Positions 46,179-55,706 of a DNA stretch of 57,638 nt are shown here, piece after piece. The notes beneath the pieces were generated by a model, which was not told the DNA's origin, ran no database searches, and saw only the letters and a program-made list of their open reading frames with translations. The position numbers and the translations under genes were made by a program. Source of the stretch: Rhodospirillaceae bacterium (GTDB taxonomy: Bacteria > Pseudomonadota > Alphaproteobacteria > UBA6615); assembly GCA_018667335.1 (NCBI GenBank), contig JABIVD010000040.1, positions 1 to 57,638 of the forward strand, written 5' to 3'. Each line of letters starts with the position of its first letter. Position 1 is the stretch's first letter.

Positions 46179-46913
46179 ATGGCCAAAACCTCGATCCGCC
46201 CCTCACGGCGCGCACCCGACGAAATGCGCAAAGTGCGCCTCAAGCCCGGCGCGGCCAAGTATGCCGAGGGGTCCTGCATGTCGATGTTCGGCAACACCCA
46301 TGTACTCTGCGCCGCCAGCATCGAGGAGCGCGTACCGCCATGGATGCGCGGTGGCGGCACCGGTTGGGTCACGGCGGAATACGGCATGCTGCCGCGTTCG
46401 ACCCACACCCGGTCGAACCGCGAGGCCGCCCGCGGCAAGCAGTCGGGCCGCACCCAGGAGATCCAGCGCCTGATCGGCCGCTCCCTGCGCGCCGTCACCG
46501 ACATGGAGATGCTCGGCGAGCGCCAGATACGCCTCGACTGCGACGTCCTTCAGGCCGACGGCGGCACGCGGACAGCGGCCATCACCGGCGCCTGCGTGGC
46601 GTTGCACATCGCCTGCCAGGGGCTGGTGAAATCCGGTGCGATCGCCGAGAACCCGGTGCGCGAGCTCGTCGCCGCCGTGTCATGCGGCCTGTACCAGAAC
46701 ACCGCGGTCCTCGATCTCGACTATCCTGAAGATTCAAACGCCCAGGCCGATTCCAACTTCGTGCTGACCGAACGTGCGCAGATCGTCGAAATCCAGGGCA
46801 CCGCCGAAGAGCGTCCGTTCACCCGTGCGCAATTCATCAAGTTGCTCGACCTCGCGCGTGACGGCACCGAGGAGCTGTTTGTGCACCAGCGCAAGGCCCT
46901 CGGGATCAAGTAG
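46179..46913 (+). CDS. rph: Ribonuclease PH
   Basis: 244 residues, full length. [38 protein letters not shown] at the start, the phosphate/RNA-binding [21 protein letters not shown] and the [19 protein letters not shown] core are all typical. It trims tRNA 3' ends phosphorolytically. It is divergent from hrcA and 10 bases upstream of rdgB, the usual alphaproteobacterial order. Confidence 0.97.
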   Translation: MAKTSIRPSRRAPDEMRKVRLKPGAAKYAEGSCMSMFGNTHVLCAASIEERVPPWMRGGGTGWVTAEYGMLPRSTHTRSNREAARGKQSGRTQEIQRLIGRSLRAVTDMEMLGERQIRLDCDVLQADGGTRTAAITGACVALHIACQGLVKSGAIAENPVRELVAAVSCGLYQNTAVLDLDYPEDSNAQADSNFVLTERAQIVEIQGTAEERPFTRAQFIKLLDLARDGTEELFVHQRKALGIK

Positions 46914-46923
46914 AGAGCGCATC

Positions 46924-47538
46924 ATGGCCCGCCGCTTCGACGACAGCCGGCTGGTGCTCGCCAGCCACAACACGAGCAAGGTCCGCGAGATCGCGGACTT
47001 GCTCGTGCCGTTCGCGGTGTCGGTGCAGAGCGCCGGCGATTTGGGGCTGCCCGAGCCCGAGGAGACCGGCGCCACATTCGCCGAAAACGCGATCCTCAAG
47101 GCCCGCGCATCGGCCGACGGCAGCGGTCAGGCCGCGCTGGCCGACGATTCGGGTTTCTCCGTCGCGGCACTGGGCGGCGCGCCGGGTATCCATGCCGCCC
47201 GTTTCGCCGAACGCCCGGATGGTGTTCGGGATTTCGATTGGGCCATGGAACAACTGCACGAGGCGAGCGCCGACGCCGAAGACGACCTCGCCTGGTTTAC
47301 CTGTGCCCTCGCCCTCGCCTGGCCGGACGGGCATACCGAAGTTTTCGAGGGCCGGGTCGAGGGCGCGCTGGCCTGGCCGCCGCGGGGCGACCGTGGTTTC
47401 GGCTACGACCCGATCTTCGTGCCGCGTGGCGGCGCCCAGACATTTGCCGAGATGGACCCCGACGCCAAGCACGCGATCTCGCACCGGGCGATCGCGTTTC
47501 GCGCGATGATCGATGCCTGCTTCACGCCCGCCGCGTGA
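46924..47538 (+). CDS. rdgB: dITP/XTP pyrophosphatase
   Basis: 204 residues from the ATG at 46924. The Ham1/RdgB motifs are present: [37 protein letters not shown], and [23 protein letters not shown]. It removes deaminated purine nucleotides from the pool. It is tightly linked to rph and hemW. Confidence 0.96.
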   Translation: MARRFDDSRLVLASHNTSKVREIADLLVPFAVSVQSAGDLGLPEPEETGATFAENAILKARASADGSGQAALADDSGFSVAALGGAPGIHAARFAERPDGVRDFDWAMEQLHEASADAEDDLAWFTCALALAWPDGHTEVFEGRVEGALAWPPRGDRGFGYDPIFVPRGGAQTFAEMDPDAKHAISHRAIAFRAMIDACFTPAA

Positions 47539-47556
47539 CCCCCTGACGCACGACGG

Positions 47557-48741
47557 ATGACCGAAAATGACCGGCGCATGAACGATCCCGGCGGCGATAT
47601 CGCGCTGTATGTGCATTGGCCGTTCTGCCTCTCGCTCTGCCCCTATTGCGACTTCAACAGCCATGTGCGCGAGACCATCGACCAGGGCGCGTGGCGCGAC
47701 GGATTGCTGCGCGAACTCGAACATTATGCGGCGCGCGTGCCCGGGCGGCGGCTGACGAGCATCTTCTTCGGCGGCGGCACCCCGTCGCTGATGCCGCCCG
47801 AGACGGCGCGCGCCGTCATCGCGCGAGCCCGGGAATTGTTCGTGCCCGACCCCGAAATTGAGATCACCCTCGAGGCAAACCCCACCTCGGTCGAACAGTC
47901 GGCCCTCGTCGGCTTCGCGGAGGCCGGGGTCAACCGCCTTAGTCTCGGGGTTCAGGCACTCGACGACGCGGCGCTGTCGGCGCTCGGCCGCACCCATGCG
48001 GTCAGCGAGGCCCGCGCCGCAATCGCAGCCGCCGCCGACATCTTCGAACGGTTCTCCTTCGACCTGATCTATGCCCGCCCGGGCCAGACACCGGATGCCT
48101 GGATGCGTGAACTCGACGGGGCGCTCGCGCTGACGCGCGGCCATCTTTCGGTCTACCAATTGACCATCGAGGCGGGCACGCCCTTCTTCCTGGCCCAGGC
48201 ACGCGGCGATCTGCAGCTGCCCGACGAGGCCGACGGCGCGACCATGTTCGAGCAGACCCAGGACGCACTCGCGGCGGCCGGTTTGCCCGCCTACGAAATC
48301 TCCAACCATGCCGTCCCCGGCCAGGAATCGCGCCACAATCTCACCTATTGGCACTACCGCGACTATCTGGGAGTAGGGCCCGGCGCCCATGGCCGTATCA
48401 CTCTCGATGGTGAAATTCGTGCCACACGCCAGCACCGCGCCCCGGAAGTATGGCTTAAACGGGCGCTTGAGCATGGTCATGCCACCCAGGATGACGCGGT
48501 ACTACCGTATGAAACCCTGACGGCGGAGCTCATCATGATGGGGCTTCGCCTGACCGAGGGTATCGACGCCGGCGAATTCACGCGGCGCATCGGCAAACGC
48601 CCAGGCGACGTCTTCGCGCCCTCGACCATCGAGGCGCTGGTGGATGCAGGCTACCTCGATTGGCGTGACGATGGTTTCGCCGCGACCCCCGCCGGGCGTC
48701 AGCGACTGAACGCCGTCGTTGACGCACTGCTGAACTCGTAA
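47557..48741 (+). CDS. hemW: Radical AdoMet heme chaperone HemW
   Basis: 394 residues. The N-terminal radical AdoMet motif CLSLCPYCDF gives Cys24, Cys28 and Cys31 (CX3CX2C followed by the DFNSH typical of HemW). SIFFGGGTPSLM and RLSLGVQALDDAAL follow, then the C-terminal HemN-like domain with LTAELIMMGLRLTEGID. HemW lacks the fourth Cys of HemN and acts in heme delivery rather than coproporphyrinogen oxidation. An ATG at 47578 is an alternative start. The stop codon lies in a short direct repeat. Confidence 0.94.
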   Translation: MTENDRRMNDPGGDIALYVHWPFCLSLCPYCDFNSHVRETIDQGAWRDGLLRELEHYAARVPGRRLTSIFFGGGTPSLMPPETARAVIARARELFVPDPEIEITLEANPTSVEQSALVGFAEAGVNRLSLGVQALDDAALSALGRTHAVSEARAAIAAAADIFERFSFDLIYARPGQTPDAWMRELDGALALTRGHLSVYQLTIEAGTPFFLAQARGDLQLPDEADGATMFEQTQDALAAAGLPAYEISNHAVPGQESRHNLTYWHYRDYLGVGPGAHGRITLDGEIRATRQHRAPEVWLKRALEHGHATQDDAVLPYETLTAELIMMGLRLTEGIDAGEFTRRIGKRPGDVFAPSTIEALVDAGYLDWRDDGFAATPAGRQRLNAVVDALLNS

Positions 48742-48762
48742 CGGCCCCGGATCGTAACGGCC
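48736..48762 (+). repeat. 11-bp direct repeat spanning the hemW stop codon
   Basis: TCGTAACGGCC at 48736-48746 and again at 48752-48762. The first copy carries the hemW TAA. Confidence 0.85.
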
Positions 48763-48777
48763 TGGTTCGTGGTGGCC

Positions 48778-50148
48778 CTAGTTCGTGACAGGTAGTGCAA
48801 AGCTCGTTGGTGCCGGATCGATCTCGCGCGGCGCATCGCGGCGTATTTCCAACACCGCCAGCCCGCGTTCCACGGCGCCGGTTTCCGTCAGCCGGAAATT
48901 TCCGTCCACCCCGGCAAACCCATCCGGGTTTTCCATACGCGCGCGCGCATAGGGATCCGGCACTTCGCCCCGCGCCAGCACGGCCGCCAGCGCGACCCCG
49001 TCATAGGCCAGGGTCGCCAGACGGTCCGGTGTCCGCCCGAACACCTCGCGGAAACGTTCGACGAACCGGGCGCGCGCAGCAGGTGGCGGCGCGGCGAACC
49101 AGGCGCCGAGCATCGCCGGCTCCTTGCCCAGCGCGGGATCATCCCACTCCCAGGTGCCCAGCAATTTGACCTCGAGCGGGTCGACATCAAAAAAGGCGAG
49201 CAGCGGTGCAATCTGGAGCACCTCTTCGCCACCGACCGGCAGCATCAGCGCCTCGAAGCCAACCTCGCCCAGCGTGTCACGCGTGGACAGCCGTTCGAGC
49301 GCGCGTTTCGAGAACGCATCGTCGCGCTCGGCGAGTAGTTCCCGCTCGGCCTCAAGCGCCTCAACCCGCTCGTCGTACCGCGCCAGGGTCCGCACCGTTT
49401 GCGTGAGCGCCTCGACGCCACCCGGATAGAATGCCGTCGCAGCGACACCGGTGCCGCGCCGGGCCATGGCATCGGAAAGAATCGCCGACATTCGCCCGCC
49501 AAACGCATCATCGGGCACCAGGGCCGCGAATTGACTCAGCCCGCGCCGGGCAGAAAAGGCGACGACCCGGTCAATCTGCGCCTCGGGCGAGAAGCCGGCC
49601 GCATAAACCCCGTCACCGGCGACCAGCCGGTCATTTGAAAAGGCGAAAACCGGAATACCTGCCGGTCGACTGACGCTTGAGGTGCCCGCAACCGCGTCCG
49701 AAAATAGCGGCCCCAACACCAAACGCGCGCCCTCAGCCTGGGCACGGATGGTGGCGGTACGCGCGGTCTGGGCGAAGCCGCCGGAATCGTATATCCGCAA
49801 CTCAAACGCCGGCAGGGCGAAATCAAACAGCGCCATTTGCGCCGCGTCCGCGAGATCGCGACCAATCGCGGCGGCAGGGCCGCTCAACGGAACGATCAGG
49901 GCTGCGCGGGTAATCTCCGGGCCGGTCGGCGGTTCCGGCGTTACTGGCACAGGCACCACATTCTGCGGCAAGGCCGACGCCGCGGCGGCCGGCGGCGGCG
50001 GGGTGTCTTGCGGTTCAGCCGTTGGCGCCGCTACGTTGGTTTGCGCGCAGGCCGTCAGCATCAGGCCGGCCGCGACGCACAGGACGCGCAAACGGGCACC
50101 GGCAAACAGGCGCGCTTGGGGGCGCAGAAGGGCAACCGGTCGTGGCAC
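48778..50148 (-). CDS. LpoA/YraM-like penicillin-binding protein activator (lipoprotein)
   Basis: 456 residues from the GTG at 50148, which has GAGGAAGG 7 bases upstream. Lipobox LTAC (Cys34) follows a hydrophobic stretch; a Pro/Ala-rich linker runs to about residue 75. The rest is a periplasmic-binding-protein-like domain (ALIVPLSGPAAAIGRDLADAAQMALFD; RLVLGPLFSDAVAGTSSVSR; VFAFSNDRLVAGDGVYAAGF), the C-terminal module of LpoA. LpoA activates PBP1A from the outer membrane. The neighbours rsmI, yraN and a DolP-like gene match the E. coli yra locus. The N-terminal TPR module of E. coli LpoA is absent. Confidence 0.83.
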   Translation of the reverse strand: MPRPVALLRPQARLFAGARLRVLCVAAGLMLTACAQTNVAAPTAEPQDTPPPPAAAASALPQNVVPVPVTPEPPTGPEITRAALIVPLSGPAAAIGRDLADAAQMALFDFALPAFELRIYDSGGFAQTARTATIRAQAEGARLVLGPLFSDAVAGTSSVSRPAGIPVFAFSNDRLVAGDGVYAAGFSPEAQIDRVVAFSARRGLSQFAALVPDDAFGGRMSAILSDAMARRGTGVAATAFYPGGVEALTQTVRTLARYDERVEALEAERELLAERDDAFSKRALERLSTRDTLGEVGFEALMLPVGGEEVLQIAPLLAFFDVDPLEVKLLGTWEWDDPALGKEPAMLGAWFAAPPPAARARFVERFREVFGRTPDRLATLAYDGVALAAVLARGEVPDPYARARMENPDGFAGVDGNFRLTETGAVERGLAVLEIRRDAPREIDPAPTSFALPVTN

Positions 50149-51077
50149 GAAAAAGCCTTCCTCAGACAAACCAACAGGATTCGGACGCGCGCGAACCTAA
50201 CCGCGTGGACCGGCATGGACAAGCGTCGGATAAGCCCGCTGCAGCGGGCTTGCACCTGGTGGCGACGCCGATCGGGAATCTGGGCGACATCACGCTCCGC
50301 GCGCTCGATGTGCTGGCCGGCGCCAACATGATCATTTGTGAAGACACCCGCGTCACCCGCAAGCTCCTGACCAGATACGCACTCGCGACGCCCTCCCTGC
50401 CCTACAACGATCACAACGCGCGTCGCGTGCTGCCGAAGCTCATGGAACGCCTGAATAATGGCGAATCTCTGGCGCTCGTGACCGATGCCGGAACACCCCT
50501 GATCTCGGATCCGGGCTATCGTCTGGTCGAGGCCGCCATCGAAGCCGGCATCCCGCTCCACGCATTGCCCGGGGCCAGCGCCGCGCTCGCCGGCCTCGTC
50601 CTGTCGGGCCTGCCGACCGACGGGTTTTTCTTCGCCGGCTTCTCGCCGCCGCGCGAAACCGCCCGACGGCGCCGATTTGCCGAGCTGGCTGCCGTGCCGG
50701 GGAGCCTCATATTCTTCGAATCGGCCAGGCGGCTCGCGGCAAGTCTGTCGGACATGCACCACACACTCGGCGACCGCCCGGCTGCAATCGCACGCGAGAT
50801 CACGAAACTGCATGAAGAAGTGCGGCGCGGAACCCTGTCCGAACTCGCCACGCACTATGCCGGCGCCGGCCCCCCGCGGGGCGAGATCGTCATTGTGGTG
50901 GCCCCACCCCTGGCGCGGGAAATCGACGCCGACGCCTTGCGCGCGGCATTGACCGAGGCGCTGGCCGAACTCAGTCTGCGCGACGCCGTGGCCCAGGTCA
51001 CCGCAGACACGGGCCGCCCCCGGCGTGACGTCTACCGGCTGGCGCTCGAAATCACCGGCGACGAGCCGACCCAATGA
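50142..51077 (+). CDS. rsmI: 16S rRNA (cytidine(1402)-2'-O)-methyltransferase
   Basis: 311 residues from the GTG at 50142 (AAGGG 8 bases upstream); a GTG at 50205 would give 290. The tetrapyrrole-methylase fold has LHLVATPIGNLGDITLRALDVL, ICEDTRVTRKLL, LVTDAGTPLISDPGYRLV and PTDGFFFAGFSPP, all RsmI hallmarks. It methylates C1402 in the ribosomal P site. If the GTG at 50142 is right, its 5' end overlaps that of the divergent LpoA-like gene by 7 bases, so both promoters must lie inside coding sequence. Confidence 0.95.
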   Translation: MARKSLPQTNQQDSDAREPNRVDRHGQASDKPAAAGLHLVATPIGNLGDITLRALDVLAGANMIICEDTRVTRKLLTRYALATPSLPYNDHNARRVLPKLMERLNNGESLALVTDAGTPLISDPGYRLVEAAIEAGIPLHALPGASAALAGLVLSGLPTDGFFFAGFSPPRETARRRRFAELAAVPGSLIFFESARRLAASLSDMHHTLGDRPAAIAREITKLHEEVRRGTLSELATHYAGAGPPRGEIVIVVAPPLAREIDADALRAALTEALAELSLRDAVAQVTADTGRPRRDVYRLALEITGDEPTQ

Positions 51078-51087
51078 GTGCCGCCCC

Positions 51088-51456
51088 ATGAACAGGACAA
51101 CCCGCCGCCAGGCCGCCGAACGGCGCGGACATCGTGCCGAACAACATGCCGCGCTGTTGCTGCGCCTCAAGGGGTTTCGGGTTCTGGCACGCCGATACCG
51201 CTGTCGCGTCGGCGAAATCGACATCGTTGCACGCCGGGCACGACTGCTGGTTGCCGTCGAGGTCAAGGCCCGCGCCGACTTCGATGCTGCGGCGCATGCG
51301 ATCGACCGGCGACAAAGAACGCGGATCATCCGCGCCACCGACCATTTTCTCGCCGCAAATCCATCTTATTCAGATTATCAAATTAGGTTTGACGCGATTT
51401 TGGTCGCACCCGGTAAACTGCCACGCCATATCCCCGACGCGTGGCGAATCGAATAG
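51088..51456 (+). CDS. yraN: UPF0102 family protein YraN
   Basis: 122 residues from the ATG at 51088, 10 bases after rsmI. The family pattern of a predicted restriction-endonuclease-like fold is present: RRGHRAEQHAALLLRLKGFRVLARRYR, then GEIDIVARRARLLVAVEVKAR with the D-(X)n-EVK catalytic-type core, then IDRRQRTRI. The function is not established; it may be a nuclease in recombination or repair. It follows rsmI in many proteobacteria. Confidence 0.93.
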   Translation: MNRTTRRQAAERRGHRAEQHAALLLRLKGFRVLARRYRCRVGEIDIVARRARLLVAVEVKARADFDAAAHAIDRRQRTRIIRATDHFLAANPSYSDYQIRFDAILVAPGKLPRHIPDAWRIE

Positions 51457-51484
51457 TCTGTGGCCCAGCGCCAAGGAGCTCGAC

Positions 51485-52168
51485 ATGTCGACAGCCAGGA
51501 TCCACACCCCCGCTCAAGACCGGCGGCGTAAAGGCCGTTTGGCCGCAACCCTCGCCGTGGGGCTTCTCGCGCTCGCGGCCTGCACCCCCGCCGGGGTCGT
51601 CGTCGGCGCCGCCGCCTCGGCCGGTGTCGCCGCATCCGAAGAACGCGGCATTAGAGGCGCCGCGAATGACACGTTGATCCGTGTCGCCATCAACGAAGCC
51701 TGGGTGAAAGAGGATTTCGACACCTTCAATCGGCTGAACCTCCAGATCTACGAGGGCCGCGTCCTGGTGTCGGGCCGGGTGCCGGACCAGGTGCTGGCCG
51801 ACAAGGCCGTGCAGGCCGCCTGGAAAACCGAAGACGTGCGCGAGGTGATCAACGAGATCGAGATTTCCGACGGTGGTGGGATCAAGGATTTTGCGAACGA
51901 CACGCTGATCAATGCCCGTCTCGACGCCGGTCTGCTGTTTGATGGCGATGTGAATTCAATCAACTATTCCACCCGCGCCGTGGGCGGCACTGTCTTTCTG
52001 CTCGGCGTCGCGCAGGACCGGGCCGAGTTGGACCGGGTGTTTCAGATCGCCCGCGACATCCCCAACGTGAAGCGCGTGATCAGCCATGTGATCATGATCG
52101 ACGACCCCCGACGCATCGCGTCCCCCAGCGGGCAGCCCCAGGACAGCAAACCCGCCGAGAGCCGCTGA
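51485..52168 (+). CDS. DolP/YraP-like lipoprotein with two BON domains
   Basis: 227 residues from the ATG at 51485 (AAGGAG 7 bases upstream). Lipobox LAAC (Cys33) is followed by a Gly/Ala-rich stretch and two BON domains (about 60-125 with NLQIYEGRVLVSGRVPDQ, and about 135-205 with GGTVFLLGVAQDRAELDRVF). BON proteins bind phospholipid; E. coli DolP protects outer-membrane integrity. Position next to yraN supports the DolP assignment. It is 28 bases after yraN. Confidence 0.88.
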   Translation: MSTARIHTPAQDRRRKGRLAATLAVGLLALAACTPAGVVVGAAASAGVAASEERGIRGAANDTLIRVAINEAWVKEDFDTFNRLNLQIYEGRVLVSGRVPDQVLADKAVQAAWKTEDVREVINEIEISDGGGIKDFANDTLINARLDAGLLFDGDVNSINYSTRAVGGTVFLLGVAQDRAELDRVFQIARDIPNVKRVISHVIMIDDPRRIASPSGQPQDSKPAESR

Positions 52169-52176
52169 GTACTTCA

Positions 52177-52998
52177 ATGGCCGCCGAACCCGACCTCGCG
52201 TTGCGGCGCCTCGCCGGCCTGGACGACCACAAGATCGACCTCGCCCAGGCCGCCCTGGCTCTCGCCGCACGCGAGCTGCCTGGCGAGCCGACCGACCGCT
52301 ATCAGGCCCACCTCAAAGAACTCGCAGCGTCTGTGGGCGGCGCATGCACCGGCCGCAGCCTTGCTGCAAAGCGCTACGCGCTGTCCCATGTGTTGCATGA
52401 GCAATATGGTTATGCGGGCGATCAGCAGTCCTATGACGATCTGCAGAATGCCAACCTCATGCGGGTGATCGACCGGCGCAAAGGCCTGCCGATCACGCTC
52501 GGGATTCTGCACATTCACTGCGGGCGGGCGCTGGGCTGGGATATTTGCGGACTGAATTTCCCTGGCCATTTTCTCATCCGCCTGGAAGACGGGCCGCAAC
52601 GCGCGATCCTCGACCCCTTCAACGGCGGCCGCGAGGTCGACGTGGCCGGGCTACGCACCCTGCTCAAATCAACCCTCGGCCCGGATGCAGAACTCAGCCC
52701 CGCGCATTATGGCCCGGCGAGCAACCGCGACATCCTGATCCGTCTGCAGAACAACCGGAAGGTTCGCCTGATGAAGGCCGAGCAATTCGCCGAGGCACTG
52801 GTGGCCGTCGAGGACATGCTGCTGTTCGCGCCGGGCGAGGATTCGCTCTGGCATGAGGCCGGCCTCCTCAACTCCCATATCGGAAACCTGCGCGCGGCGC
52901 TTGTTGCCTTCGGGCACTGCCGCGACCTCGTCGCCAATCCCGCGGACCAGGCCCGTGTTGATAAATTGATAAATGAGATTCGCAGCCGGTTGAACTGA
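52177..52998 (+). CDS. SirB1 family transglutaminase-like protein with TPR region
   Basis: 273 residues. The SirB1 core is clear: DDLQNANLMRVIDRRKGLPITLGILHIHCGRALGWDICGLNFPGHFLIR, followed by a DPFNGGR segment. The last 90 residues look like TPR helices (KAEQFAEALVAVEDMLLFAPGEDSLWHEAGLLNSHIGNLRAALVAF). The classical transglutaminase Cys does not appear at the expected place, as in much of this family, so enzyme activity is uncertain. It lies 8 bases after the DolP-like gene. Confidence 0.85.
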   Translation: MAAEPDLALRRLAGLDDHKIDLAQAALALAARELPGEPTDRYQAHLKELAASVGGACTGRSLAAKRYALSHVLHEQYGYAGDQQSYDDLQNANLMRVIDRRKGLPITLGILHIHCGRALGWDICGLNFPGHFLIRLEDGPQRAILDPFNGGREVDVAGLRTLLKSTLGPDAELSPAHYGPASNRDILIRLQNNRKVRLMKAEQFAEALVAVEDMLLFAPGEDSLWHEAGLLNSHIGNLRAALVAFGHCRDLVANPADQARVDKLINEIRSRLN

Positions 52999-53089
52999 CG
53001 TGGCATCGACGCAGCGCCGGTCGTTTGCGAAATCGGCAAAAACGCCTAGATTGGCGGCCGGTCTTTAACCCCGCCGGAGCGCGCGCCCC

Positions 53090-54043
53090 ATGAGCCTAGC
53101 TGTAGCGATCCAGATGGATCCGATCGACGACATCGATATCGATGGTGATTCCACCTTCGCCCTCGCGCTGGAGGCGCAGGCCCGCGGTCACGGCCTGTAC
53201 CACTACCTGCCCGAGGATTTATCCCTGCGTGACGGGCGCGCGGTCGCCAAGGCGCGGCCGCTCCTGGTGCGCCGCGAGGACGGCAATCATTTCAGCTTCG
53301 GCGACGCCGAGACACTGGATCTGGCGGGGGTCGACGTCGTTCTGATGCGTCAGGACCCGCCGTTCGATATGGCCTACATCACCGCCACCCACATCCTCGA
53401 ACACATCCACCCCCAGACCCTGGTGGTGAACGACCCGGTGTCGGTCCGCAATGCGCCGGAGAAGCTGTTCGTCACCCATTTCGAGGGGGTCATGCCGCCG
53501 ACCCTGATTAGCTCGTCGCTCGAGGAGATCGCCGCGTTCCGCGCCAAGCACAAGGACATCATCGTCAAGCCGCTCTACGGCAATGGCGGCGCCGGGGTCT
53601 TCCACATCAAGCCCGACGACGAGAATCTGAACTCCCTGCTCGAGATGTTCGACGGCATTCATCGCGAGCCGGTCATCATCCAGCGCTACCTGCCCGAGGT
53701 CCGCCAGGGCGACAAGCGCATCATCCTGGTCGACGGCGAGCCCGTGGGCGCGATCAACCGGGTGCCCGCCGAGGGCGAGGCCCGCTCGAACATGCATGTC
53801 GGCGGCCGGGCCGAGAAAATCGGCCTGACCACGCGTGAAAAGGATATCTGCGCCGCCATCGGGCCCGCGCTGCGCGAGCAGGGGCTGATCTTCGTCGGCA
53901 TCGACGTGATCGGCGACTATCTGACCGAGATCAACGTCACCTCGCCCACCGGCATCCAGGAGATCGACCGCTTCGACGGCGTGAACCTGTCGGCGCTGGT
54001 CTGGGATGCCATTGAGGCGCGACGCACGGACTTGGCGGACTAG
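53090..54043 (+). CDS. gshB: Glutathione synthetase
   Basis: 317 residues, the normal length. ATP-grasp enzyme: [26 protein letters not shown] at the N terminus, [33 protein letters not shown], the glycine-rich loop [13 protein letters not shown], and [25 protein letters not shown]. It joins gamma-glutamylcysteine and glycine. The upstream gap of 91 bases may hold its own promoter. The next plus-strand gene is beyond a minus-strand VOC gene. Confidence 0.97.
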   Translation: MSLAVAIQMDPIDDIDIDGDSTFALALEAQARGHGLYHYLPEDLSLRDGRAVAKARPLLVRREDGNHFSFGDAETLDLAGVDVVLMRQDPPFDMAYITATHILEHIHPQTLVVNDPVSVRNAPEKLFVTHFEGVMPPTLISSSLEEIAAFRAKHKDIIVKPLYGNGGAGVFHIKPDDENLNSLLEMFDGIHREPVIIQRYLPEVRQGDKRIILVDGEPVGAINRVPAEGEARSNMHVGGRAEKIGLTTREKDICAAIGPALREQGLIFVGIDVIGDYLTEINVTSPTGIQEIDRFDGVNLSALVWDAIEARRTDLAD

Positions 54044-54047
54044 CCTC

Positions 54048-54078
54048 CAATAAGAAAGGGCGGGTCAAAGACCCGCCC
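54048..54078 (-). terminator. Intrinsic terminator of the VOC gene
   Basis: A perfect 9-bp stem GGGCGGGTC/GACCCGCCC around a 3-base loop, followed on the minus strand by TTTCTTATT. It lies between the convergent gshB and VOC genes. On the plus strand it lacks a T-run, so it mainly serves the minus-strand gene. Confidence 0.75.
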
Positions 54079-54104
54079 CCCCGAATTCTAGAAATTTCTG
54101 CCGA

Positions 54105-54707
54105 CTAGTTCGCCGGGAACTCCGACAGGTCCGGCGGGATGCCGTCCGGTCGCTGCAACAGATTTGCTTCCGGCTCGCCGGCCGCAAGGCGCGCCGACAG
54201 CTCGTCGGGATCGAACTTGATGCCGATCGGGTTCGAGGTGAATTCGCCATTGTCGAAATACTCGGCGAACTTCTCTTCCGGAATATTATCGACCTGCAAC
54301 TCGACCTGGTTCTTGTCCGGGTCGAAGTAATACATCGACGTGGTCGGGCCGTGGTTGATGCAGAATTCCGGCGTGATGCCTTCGTCCTTCAGCCGGTTGT
54401 AGGTGTGCATCAGGTCGCCCAGATCCGCGTAGGTGAAGGCCACATGATGCATGCCCGCATAGCCGTCGATATGTTCCTTGATGCCCGGGAAGCCCAGGAC
54501 GCCGATGCGGTGATGCTCGGTGTCGTAGGTCACAAACCCGAACCCATCGGTCTCGAACATGGCCTCGCCCTCAAGCACGGTCTTGTACCAGTCGAGGATC
54601 GTCTTGACCCGCTCCGGTGGTGTGCGGAGCACCACATGGGCCAGTTTCGCGGGGGCTATTTTCCCCCGTACCTTCGCCGTCTCCGGCATTTTCGCGATCG
54701 CGTTCAT
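54105..54707 (-). CDS. VOC family protein, extradiol dioxygenase-like
   Basis: 200 residues. Type I extradiol dioxygenase/glyoxalase fold. The three expected metal ligands are visible: His24 in KLAHVVLRT, His87 or His88 in GMHHVAFTY, and Glu136 in NQVELQVD, so an Fe(II) or other divalent metal site is likely. The C-terminal 60 residues are an extra extension (GEFTSNPIGIKFDPDELSARL). The substrate is unknown; ring cleavage is possible but not shown. It is divergent from an amidohydrolase gene. Confidence 0.8.
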   Translation of the reverse strand: MNAIAKMPETAKVRGKIAPAKLAHVVLRTPPERVKTILDWYKTVLEGEAMFETDGFGFVTYDTEHHRIGVLGFPGIKEHIDGYAGMHHVAFTYADLGDLMHTYNRLKDEGITPEFCINHGPTTSMYYFDPDKNQVELQVDNIPEEKFAEYFDNGEFTSNPIGIKFDPDELSARLAAGEPEANLLQRPDGIPPDLSEFPAN

Positions 54708-54828
54708 CCCTGTCTCCCTATTGTCGGCGTCTTATTCCCTACGCACTTAGCGCCGGCATTGTTGCGCTCGCGGAGAAAAGATTCAATCGTGATCGGATAG
54801 AGACATGTTTTTTTCCGGGGGAATTCGA

Positions 54829-55689
54829 ATGGCCGAACGCAAAAAGTCACCGCCGCCGCACCGCGACACCAAGACACCCAAGCTGAAGACCCCGCCCGGC
54901 GCGACCGATACCCATTTCCATCTTTATGGCCCGGGCAAGCGCTTCCCCTACCACCCGGATTCCCCGCTGGTGGTCGAGGACTCGACCCTCGACGACATGC
55001 TGAAATTGCACAACACGCTTGGAATTGAACGCGGCGTGATCGTCCATTCGGTCGTCCAGGGCAATACCTACGAGTATCTGCTCCACGCGTTGTCGCGCGA
55101 ACCCGAGCGCCTCAGGGGCATCGCCCTGCCCGCGCCCGATATCACCGCCCGGGAGCTCGAGATCCTGACAAAGGCCGGCGTCGTCGGCGCGCGGTTCGCC
55201 TTTCGCGCCAATCCCGAGATCAACACCGATATCATCGCCCGGACCCATGAATTTGGCTGGCACCCGCAATACTGGTTCCGCGGCCCCGATGAGGCAGCGG
55301 CATGGCGCGACATCATGCTCGCCTCGCCCGGAAACTTCGTGATCGACCATATGGGCTGGCAGCCCGCCGAGCTGGGCATCGATTCACCGGGCTTCAAAAC
55401 CGTGCTCGATTGCATCGATACCGGACGCTGCTGGGTGAAGCTTTCGGGCCCGATGCGGTTCAGCCAGGAGCCACGCCCGCCCTATTCCGACACCCACCCG
55501 TTCGCCAAGGCGCTGATCGAGCACAATCCCGACCGGGTGATGTGGGGCTCGGACTGGCCCCACCCGGACCATTTCGAGGAAATGCCCAACGATGGCGACC
55601 TGATCGACCTGCTGCTCGACTGGGCCCCCGACGAGGCGCTCCGCCAGAAGATCTTGGTCGACAACCCGGCGGAACTGTTCGGGTTCTAG
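54829..55689 (+). CDS. Amidohydrolase family 2 (LigI-like lactonase) protein
   Basis: 286 residues from the ATG at 54829, which has GGGGGAA 6 bases upstream. TIM-barrel metal-dependent hydrolase: His29 and His31 in DTHFHLYGP, NFVIDHMGW, and the terminal GSDWPHPDHF with the catalytic Asp. The pattern is close to 2-pyrone-4,6-dicarboxylate lactonase (LigI) and related ring-fission hydrolases. With the divergent VOC protein it may act on an aromatic breakdown product; the substrate is inference. Confidence 0.83.
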   Translation: MAERKKSPPPHRDTKTPKLKTPPGATDTHFHLYGPGKRFPYHPDSPLVVEDSTLDDMLKLHNTLGIERGVIVHSVVQGNTYEYLLHALSREPERLRGIALPAPDITARELEILTKAGVVGARFAFRANPEINTDIIARTHEFGWHPQYWFRGPDEAAAWRDIMLASPGNFVIDHMGWQPAELGIDSPGFKTVLDCIDTGRCWVKLSGPMRFSQEPRPPYSDTHPFAKALIEHNPDRVMWGSDWPHPDHFEEMPNDGDLIDLLLDWAPDEALRQKILVDNPAELFGF

Positions 55690-55706
55690 CCTCGGAGAAT
55701 CTTTAT

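Noticed and set aside
55302-55706. Upstream extension of the small Cys/His peptide to 198 residues
   Set aside because: It lies in another frame over the amidohydrolase gene; the signal peptide and ribosome binding site fix the start at 55707.
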